In this document: positions 40,468 through 46,800 of the stretch, one piece after another
How the letters are laid out: every line of letters starts with the position of its first letter
Position numbering within the stretch: the stretch's first letter is position 1
Virus record (IMG/VR): IMGVR_UViG_3300037070_002091
Span: 1 to 51,987 of that record
DNA: 51,987 bases
Source: a virus
Direction: 5' to 3' (one strand)
Made by a program: the position numbers and the translations under genes
The notes under the pieces: model-generated
Databases searched by the model: none
The model's input: only the letters and a program-made list of their open reading frames with translations
What the model was told of the DNA's origin: nothing

Positions 40468-40830
40468 TTAGACCGCTTGCCAGATTTCAAAGCCCGCTTT
40501 GCGCAGACGCGAATCCCAGGTTTCCCCGTCGTCCGGCGTCAATGCGTCGCGGAAGCTCGCCCAGGGTTCGGGGTTTGCGTCTGGCGTGTCGGGCGGAGTG
40601 AGCTTGTGCGCTGCGTTCGAGCACGCTGCAGACCGCTTGTCATAGCCATAGCCATAGGCGAAACCTCGTACCATTGGCTCACCTAGCCAATGGACATAGG
40701 CATAAAGTCGACCTACGCCATCGCGGGGAAATTTAAACGCGATGGTCGCAACGCGTTTGCCTTTGAGTGCAACCACGAAAGCCGAGACGTTCGAAAACGT
40801 CTTGTCGTGCTGTTCATAGATCGTTGTCAT
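40468..40830 (-). CDS. Hypothetical protein
   Basis: A 120-residue product coupled to the previous gene by ATGA. Beta-rich N-terminus (FVVALKGKRVATIAFKFPRDGVGRLYAYVHWLGEP) and a Pro- and Asp-rich C-terminus. YGYGYDKRSAACSNAAHKL is reminiscent of small phage proteins that vary quickly. No family recognised. Confidence 0.6.
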   Translation of the reverse strand: MTTIYEQHDKTFSNVSAFVVALKGKRVATIAFKFPRDGVGRLYAYVHWLGEPMVRGFAYGYGYDKRSAACSNAAHKLTPPDTPDANPEPWASFRDALTPDDGETWDSRLRKAGFEIWQAV

Positions 40831-41177
40831 AGGTTTTGCTCCTGCGCTTCGAGGTATTCGTCGCGCGTTATCGGATTGACTTGGATCCCGAACGCGTCAT
40901 TGGTTCCATAGGGTAAGACGGTTGACAGGTAGGAATCGCGGTCTGTTGGGCGCCGGCGCCAGAGTGCAGCCGCTACGCTGGCAATGTCGCGGTCAGAATG
41001 GCGATAGAGCTGGCTAGCGGCGCGGCATTCCTCGCGCGTCATGTCGTTATCCGTCATGCGATCCGACTCGTCGCGAAGAATAGCCTTCAGCGCGCGTCTA
41101 GTGCTGACCGCGACTGAATAGCTATCGTCGGGCATGTAGCAGCCGCGCAAGCCTGTCATTATACAGAAATACCTCAT
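40827..41177 (-). CDS. Hypothetical protein
   Basis: A 116-residue product, ATGA overlaps on both sides. Charged helical (RRALKAILRDESDRMTDNDMTREECRAASQLYRHSDRD). No membrane segment. No family recognised. Confidence 0.6.
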   Translation of the reverse strand: MRYFCIMTGLRGCYMPDDSYSVAVSTRRALKAILRDESDRMTDNDMTREECRAASQLYRHSDRDIASVAAALWRRRPTDRDSYLSTVLPYGTNDAFGIQVNPITRDEYLEAQEQNL

Positions 41178-41545
41178 AGTGCGTCCTCCTCATCTTCGAA
41201 GTGAACCGGACCTTCCCAATCGTCGCGCCGCATGTCTGCGATGCTCGGGAACATGGCCAAGGGAAAGTCGCGAACATGGCGCGAGGCGCCGTTGCGCCGT
41301 TCGATCGTTAGCCAGCCATCGGCTAGATCGCAGCCGCGGAAGTCGCCACCTTCGTGCGTCACGAGTGCGTCGACGTGCTCCCGCAACGTGAGCCGCACAG
41401 GCTCGTCAGGGTAGCGTGAGTCGACGCAACGCGCTTCATAGGCGGTCGCGTCCCAGCGGACCTCGCGCCACGCTTCGGTGCATGGCATCCAGATGTCCCC
41501 GACTAGAAAGCCGGTGATTGTGATTTGAGTGGTTGCGTATGACAT
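41174..41545 (-). CDS. Acidic hypothetical protein
   Basis: A 123-residue product from ATG 41545, chosen for the AAAGGAGAATCACC ribosome site; the open frame upstream overlaps the 43-residue gene. Strand-rich start (TTQITITGFLVGDIWMPC), central RWDATAYEARCVDSRYPDEPVRLTLREHV, acidic end (HFEDEEDAL). Could be another anti-defence candidate by charge. No family recognised. Confidence 0.6.
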   Translation of the reverse strand: MSYATTQITITGFLVGDIWMPCTEAWREVRWDATAYEARCVDSRYPDEPVRLTLREHVDALVTHEGGDFRGCDLADGWLTIERRNGASRHVRDFPLAMFPSIADMRRDDWEGPVHFEDEEDAL

Positions 41546-41559
41546 CGGTGATTCTCCTT

Positions 41560-41691
41560 TCACTGCATCATCCTCCGCGTGCGGAGCGCAGCTTCGAGAC
41601 GATCTACCGCCTGCTTGCGTGTGGCGCCGAACTTGAACAGGCCGCGGGCGCAGGCAAGCCACGTGCCGTTGTCCATTTGCCTTACAGTCAT
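41560..41691 (-). CDS. 43-residue HicB-like peptide, first gene of the minus operon
   Basis: ATG at 41691 with AAAGGAGAATCACGAG upstream, nearly identical to the ribosome site of the next gene. RQMDNGTWLACARGLFKFGATRKQAVDRLEAALRTR resembles the small strand-helix fold of HicB-type antitoxins without the remaining HicB part. No HicA-like gene is adjacent. It is too short for standard gene callers. Confidence 0.55.
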   Translation of the reverse strand: MTVRQMDNGTWLACARGLFKFGATRKQAVDRLEAALRTRRMMQ

Positions 41692-41731
41692 CTCGTGATT
41701 CTCCTTTGCGGTTCAACGAGGATATGCCCGA

Positions 41732-41760
41732 AATGTATGTCAGGTGTATGTCACCGTCAA
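41732..41760 (-). promoter_or_regulatory. Minus-strand promoter P3 of the TGACATAC family
   Basis: Reads, on the minus strand, TTGACG, spacer GTGACATACACCTGACA (17 nt), TACATT. It is about 41 nt ahead of the first gene of the operon (41691). The spacer differs from those of P1 and P2 at only 2-3 positions. Confidence 0.72.
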
Positions 41761-41839
41761 GGGGGATTATCGCGTGAAATATGTTGCTGCAAGATGTTGC
41801 AGTTTGCGTAAGTAACTGATTGGTGATAAGCGTCTGGCG

Positions 41840-41849
41840 TGTCCGGACA
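41840..41849. promoter_or_regulatory. Operator-like palindrome before the terminase small subunit
   Basis: TGTCCGGACA, identical to the site at 21897-21906. It lies 5 nt before the GGAGGAG ribosome site, so a bound protein could block transcription of the terminase gene. A plain promoter for this gene could not be assigned. Confidence 0.45.
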
Positions 41850-41868
41850 AAGTGGAGGAGCGCAAAAC

Positions 41869-42336
41869 GTGCCGCTAAAGAATGGACGGCTGACCACGCA
41901 AGAGTATGATTTTGCTAAGGTTTTAGCCGTTACGGGTGATCGTGACTATGCGATGTATCGAGCTGGGTACAAGTCATCAGCCTCGACGATGAAGGCGAGC
42001 GATCCGGCGATTCAGGCTGTAATCCGTGCCGAGCGTCGGGCGAAGCTCACGCTCCTTGATGAGCGTGCGTTTGTCGTTATCGAGGAGTGCATGCGCGACG
42101 GTGTGGCCAATGGAACGCGTCTGGAAGCGGTCAAAACCCTGTGGAGGGAGCTGCGGGAGGAGCGCGCAGACCAAGCTGCAGCTAATCCTGACGTGGATCC
42201 TGCTCAGCTGGACGCTGGCCAGCTAGATGAGCATGTTAAGCGAGGCCTAGAACTCATGGCGACGCTGCGGGAGCGCATGGCCCAGGAAGGCACGATTGAG
42301 GGCGAGCTCGTCGACGATGAGGACGTCTTCGGCTGA
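41869..42336 (+). CDS. terS: Terminase small subunit
   Basis: A 155-residue product. GTG at 41869 is chosen for the GGAGGAG site 8 nt upstream; the frame extends to 41839 through the palindrome. N-terminal HTH-like DNA-recognition region (LTTQEYDFAKVLAVTGDRDYAMYRAGYKSSASTMKASDPAIQAVIRAE), typical of small terminases, then an oligomerisation helix and an acidic tail (EGELVDDEDVFG). It recognises the packaging site and stimulates the large subunit. The tail is one of the shared C-termini. Unusually, terL is over 11 kb away. Confidence 0.85.
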   Translation: MPLKNGRLTTQEYDFAKVLAVTGDRDYAMYRAGYKSSASTMKASDPAIQAVIRAERRAKLTLLDERAFVVIEECMRDGVANGTRLEAVKTLWRELREERADQAAANPDVDPAQLDAGQLDEHVKRGLELMATLRERMAQEGTIEGELVDDEDVFG

Positions 42337-42414
42337 ACAAGGGTGGATATAGAGGGGGGACGCCAGCTCCGACGCTCCGATACCTGCTAGCGATATCAAT
42401 GGGTTAGGGGCTTA

Positions 42415-42477
42415 GTTCGGTGCTTAGTACATGCACCGAACAAGCACCTGGGCGCCGGCAATCGCCATTCCGGCGCC
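42415..42477 (+). repeat. Two perfect inverted repeats downstream of terS
   Basis: First: GTTCGGTGC at 42415-42423 with its complement at 42433-42441 (9-nt loop). Second: GGCGCCGG at 42451-42458 with CCGGCGCC at 42470-42477. Neither has a T-run. They may end the terS transcript, or be structural parts of a packaging site. Confidence 0.55.
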
Positions 42478-42538
42478 ATCGTCGACGTCGACCGGCCCCC
42501 CGGGTGACGGCCCGCCGCGCGACCAGAAGCCGGTGCCC

Positions 42539-42730
42539 GATGCGCCCACAAAAATGCGCCTCCCCGCGACCTCCGGACAATGTGTCCTAGCTTCGCCTCA
42601 GCCTAGATGCGCCCACAAAAATGCGCCTCCCCGCAACCTCCGGACAATGTGTCCTAGCTTATCCTCAACCTAGACGCGTACAAAAATGCCGCCCCTCCAC
42701 AACTTCCGGACAAGTTGTCCCAGACCGATA
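42539..42730 (+). repeat. Three tandem 66-67 bp repeats, each with a GGACA-N3-TGTCC palindrome
   Basis: Units begin at 42539, 42606 and 42673. Units 1 and 2 differ at few positions; unit 3 is more diverged. Each carries ACAAAAATGC early and a palindrome (42575-42587, 42642-42654, 42708-42720; the last is GGACAAGTTGTCC, perfect). No gene is supported across them. Candidates: an operator array, packaging site or phage centromere-like site. Confidence 0.7.
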
Positions 42731-42866
42731 CAACCATCGCGTTAAAAAAAATCTCGCCCCGTAACCCCCGCACCGGCCGCGCGATGCCGCTTGACGATTC
42801 GAGTTTCTGGGCAGACAGTGCCCGACACTGCATCTCGCAACGGTTTCCTCCCGAAACCAAAACTAG

Positions 42867-42899
42867 GCCCCCGTAGCTCCCCCGCTGCGGGGGCTTTTT
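42867..42899 (+). terminator. Rho-independent terminator
   Basis: A GC-rich stem ending in GGGGGC followed by TTTTT (42895-42899). CCCCC at 42879-42883 pairs with GGGGG at 42889-42893 around GCTGC, or the GCCCCC at 42867-42872 pairs instead. It isolates the terS and repeat region from the virion gene at 42959. Confidence 0.75.
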
Positions 42900-42958
42900 C
42901 GTTGCCTGTTGCGCATTAGGAGCTTGTCGGGTAGTCTCCCCCCGAAATCGGAGGAAGC

Positions 42959-43846
42959 ATGGCCTACGTTCCGCTTGGGCTCCAGACGCTCACCACGGCC
43001 GTCGCGAACAACGGAACCCTCACGTTTCCCTATCCTGTCGGCCTGGTACAGGCTGATTTTACTGGCGATTTTGCCCTGGAGCGGGGCAGCGTCGCGATCA
43101 ACAGCAACGAGGTCTATGAGGAGTTTGACGAGGAGGTGCTCTTCACCTACGGAGCCTCGCTCGTCACGGTCCAGAACCTCTCGGGGGTGGCCTGGGTTGC
43201 GGGATCGCTGATCGCGGCCGTCGGCTCGCGGCTCACCGAAGCGGCGTCGAGCGGTGGCGGCGGGGGTGGTTCCGACGGCATCGACGATGGGGACTATGGC
43301 GATTTCGCAGTCGAGGACGACATCGCGACCATCGACAGGACGGAGCGCACCCTCGCCGAGGTTCTGGGCGTCACCGCCGGCGGGGTAGTCGGCACGGCAA
43401 CGGCCAACGCCGTCGTCGAGACGCCGGGGACATGGTGGCACCAGGGCGTCGGCGGCGCCGAGGGCAAGACGGACGCTGAGGCGCAGGCCCTCATCATCCC
43501 GATCAACACCCTAACGGCCCGGGCCACGGGCGCGACTGACAGCGTGGTTCCGGACACCGACTGCAAGGTTATCGTCGCCGCCTTCGCCACCGATGCGAAC
43601 GACTGGATCGTGCTGCCGACGCCGACGCCCGGGCGCGAAATCCGGGGGTATTCGGCAGTAGCGCACGAGATACGCACGGTCGCTTCGTCGAACGTCAAGA
43701 TCAACAACGTCGACGGCGACGGGACGCAGGAAGCAGCGATACCAGCCACGACTTTCTGGGTCGCGAACTGCACCTCGGCGACGACATGGATACTTCGTGC
43801 GTGGAACAACCTCGCGGCACCAATCACCGCCATCATTCCGGACTGA
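42959..43846 (+). CDS. Virion protein, paralog of the head decoration protein at 7722
   Basis: A 295-residue product with CGGAGGAAGC before the ATG. Residues about 15-85 (NNGTL, YPVG, QADFTGD, INSNEVYEE, FTYGAS, NLSGVAWVA) match the N-terminus of the 7722 product. A Gly-rich linker (SSGGGGGGSDG) follows, then a beta-rich outer part (KTDAEAQALIIPINTLTARATG, GREIRGYSAVAHEIRTV). I infer a decoration or fibre anchored by the shared domain. It precedes the giant adhesin-like gene, so it could be its attachment partner. Confidence 0.7.
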   Translation: MAYVPLGLQTLTTAVANNGTLTFPYPVGLVQADFTGDFALERGSVAINSNEVYEEFDEEVLFTYGASLVTVQNLSGVAWVAGSLIAAVGSRLTEAASSGGGGGGSDGIDDGDYGDFAVEDDIATIDRTERTLAEVLGVTAGGVVGTATANAVVETPGTWWHQGVGGAEGKTDAEAQALIIPINTLTARATGATDSVVPDTDCKVIVAAFATDANDWIVLPTPTPGREIRGYSAVAHEIRTVASSNVKINNVDGDGTQEAAIPATTFWVANCTSATTWILRAWNNLAAPITAIIPD

Positions 43847-43850
43847 GCTA

Positions 43851-46800
43851 TTGGGCGTCTCAGCTTACTACGACGACGAAGGCAGCCTGGTCTTTCAGAC
43901 GACACCCGTTCCGACGCGGTTCTTCGCTGATCGCGAGGAGTTCACCCGCCTGACGCTGCCGGTGCTGGACGGGTCGACGGAGTCCGAAGAGGGGGTCGTC
44001 TATGTCCAGGTCGGAGATACGATTTCCGTTGACCCCGCCGGCACCTACTCGGACGACGCGACTCTGGTCTACACGTTGCGTCGGTACGATACGGAGGGCG
44101 TGGAGCAGGGCAGCGACGTAGGCACGAGCTGGGTCGTCCCCGATCATGTGGGGCAGACGCTCGTGATTGAGGAGAAGGCGACGGACGCCCTTGGGCGCAT
44201 CCTGTTCGTCTCCACCAGCTCCGTTGTCATCCTTCCCGTCGACCTCGATGCCATTCCGCCTGTCGTCGCCCAAGCGCCGACGATCGCCGGCCTGGCCGCC
44301 GTCGGGGAGACGCTCTCCGTGGTGAGCTCGGGCGTCTGGCTGGGCGAGCCCGCGCCCACCATCGCCACCAACTGGCAGCGGGACGGGGTCGACATCGGCG
44401 GCGCGACGAGTAGCACCTACGTCCTACAAGTCGCTGACGATCACACCGATATCCGCCTGCGAGCCACGGCTACGAATGCCTCTGGCAGCGCTACGGCGTA
44501 CAGCGACGCCATCCCGATCACGACTCCCACGATCATCGCGACGCAGGGGCGCTCGGGCGCGACGTTGACCCCGTTCGACAACGCCGCGGCCGGGGCCGAG
44601 GCGGGGCACATGATCGTGCTCGCGGCCTTCGTCCACAACTCGACGACGCCCCCGCCGCTTGTCGATGACGAGACCTGGGTTTCGCCGCCCAACGGCACCT
44701 CGGCATCGAGCAACTCGGCCGCCCGGCTATCCTACCATATCGTGCAGGAGAGCGACGCCGACGCCACATGGACGGTGCTGGGCGCCACGCGAGCAGTCGC
44801 GGCCTACGTCAAGGACTTCTACCCGGGCGACCCCCTTTCCTTCTCGGGCTGGGTTGCCAGTGGGGACTCAACCCCAGACTGGCCCGCGTTCGACGTCGAC
44901 CTGGCCGGGCTGATGATGGCTTTCCGCTGCATTCGCGGCAGCAACAAGCCCGTGCGAGTTTATCCTGGGATGCAGACCCTGGTGGACACGAACAACTCGC
45001 AGATGCAGCTCCAGGCCGCCGTCACGGGGGATAGCGCGCCCTATGTGACCGTGCCAACCGGCGATCTCGCTGCCTACTCCGAAGTCGATCTTGGCAGCGC
45101 CTCGCAGCAGGCTCACACCGGGCTCGTGCTCATCAACGACTGGTCGAGCAACGTCGTCGCCCCCATCAACTACCAGCTGCCCACCTTCGCCGGCGTGCCG
45201 ACAGTCGGGCAGACCCTCACCAAGCTCCACGACGGCCTTTGGTTTGGTCTGCCGGTGCCCACCTACGCCTACCAGTGGCGGCGCGACGGCGCGAGCATCG
45301 GCGGGGCCACCAGCACCTCCTACGTCCTGCAGGCGGCCGACGCCGGCACGCAGGTCAGCCTCCAGGTGACGGCGACGAACAGCCAAGGCAGTGCGCAGGC
45401 TGCCGCGAACTCGGTTTCCGTGGCGGCCGCGCTGGTTTCGCCGGTCAACACCGCGATTCCGACGATCACCGGAACCCCGGCGGTCGGGCAGACTCTCACC
45501 GCGGCCAGCGACGGCACCTGGACGGGCACGCCGGCCCCGACGCTCACGCGCAAATGGCAGCGAGACGGCGTCGACATCGCCAGCGCCACGGCTTCGACCT
45601 ACCTCCTGGTGACGGCGGACGCCGGGCACAACGTCAGCGTGCTGGTGACGGGCACAAACGCCTCGGGGAGCTCGAGCGCCAGCAGCAACCCGGTCGCCAT
45701 CCCCGCGGTCACGGTGGCCCCGGTCAACACCGTCCTCCCGACGATCAGCGGCACCCCGACCGAGGGCCAGACCCTTACGGCGGCCGACGGCACCTGGACG
45801 GGGACCCCCTCTCCGACGCTCACGCGGAAGTGGCAGCGCGATGGCGTCGACATCGGCGGCGCCACCGGCACGACCTACGTGCTGGTGACTGCGGATGTCG
45901 GAACCGAGGTAAGGGTGCTGGTCACGGGGACCAACACGGCAGGAAGTTCCGCTGCGGCCAGCAGTCCGGTCACGGTGGCTCCGATCTCGGTCGCGCCGTC
46001 GAATACGGCAGTACCGACCATCTCGGGCACGCCGACCGTAGGGCAGACGCTCACCGCAACCAGTGATGGCACATGGACCGGTACGCCGACGCCGACGCTC
46101 GCGCGCAACTGGCAACGGGATGGAGTGGACATCGGTGGCGCCACCGGCACGACCTACGTGCTCCAGGCCGGGGACGCGACGCATCAGATAAGTGTTCTGG
46201 TAACAGCGACCAATACGGCGGGCAGCGCCACCGCGAGCAGCACATCCCTGACGATCGACCCGGCGGCCCAGGCCCCCGTTAACACGGTCGCTCCGACGAT
46301 TTCCGGCACCGGCACCGTCGGGCTGACGCTCACGCGCGTCAGCGACGGCACATGGACCGGGACGCCAACTCCGACGCTCGCCCGCAACTGGCAGCGCGGA
46401 GGCGTCGACATCGCTGGGGCTACGGGCACAACCTACGTGCTGCAAGCGGCGGATAGTGGGCAGCAGATTCGCCTGCGGGTCACGGGAACGAACTCGCAGG
46501 GCTCATCGAACGGGTTCAGCATCGCAACCTCTGTCACCGCCCTTACTGCCCCGGTCAACACAGTCGCTCCGACGATCTCGGGGACAGGCACGATCGGCAA
46601 TACTCTCTCGCAAGTCAGTGCCGGCACCTGGACGGGCAACCCCACGCCGACTCTCACGCGCAACTGGCAGCGGAACGGCGTCGACATCGCCGGCGCGACC
46701 GCGACGACCTACGTCCTACAGGCGGCCGACGGCGGCCAGAACATCCGCCTACGGGTCACGGGAACGAACAGCCAAGGCGTCGCCTCCGGGTTTAGCATCG

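Noticed and set aside
42431-42673. Plus-strand open frame of 80 codons over the tandem repeats
   Set aside because: Product is Pro-, Thr- and Ser-rich repeat translation without a ribosome site; the DNA repeats explain it.
42539-42730. Tandem repeats considered as a CRISPR array
   Set aside because: Only three units, directly abutting, with no spacers of regular length and no cas genes.
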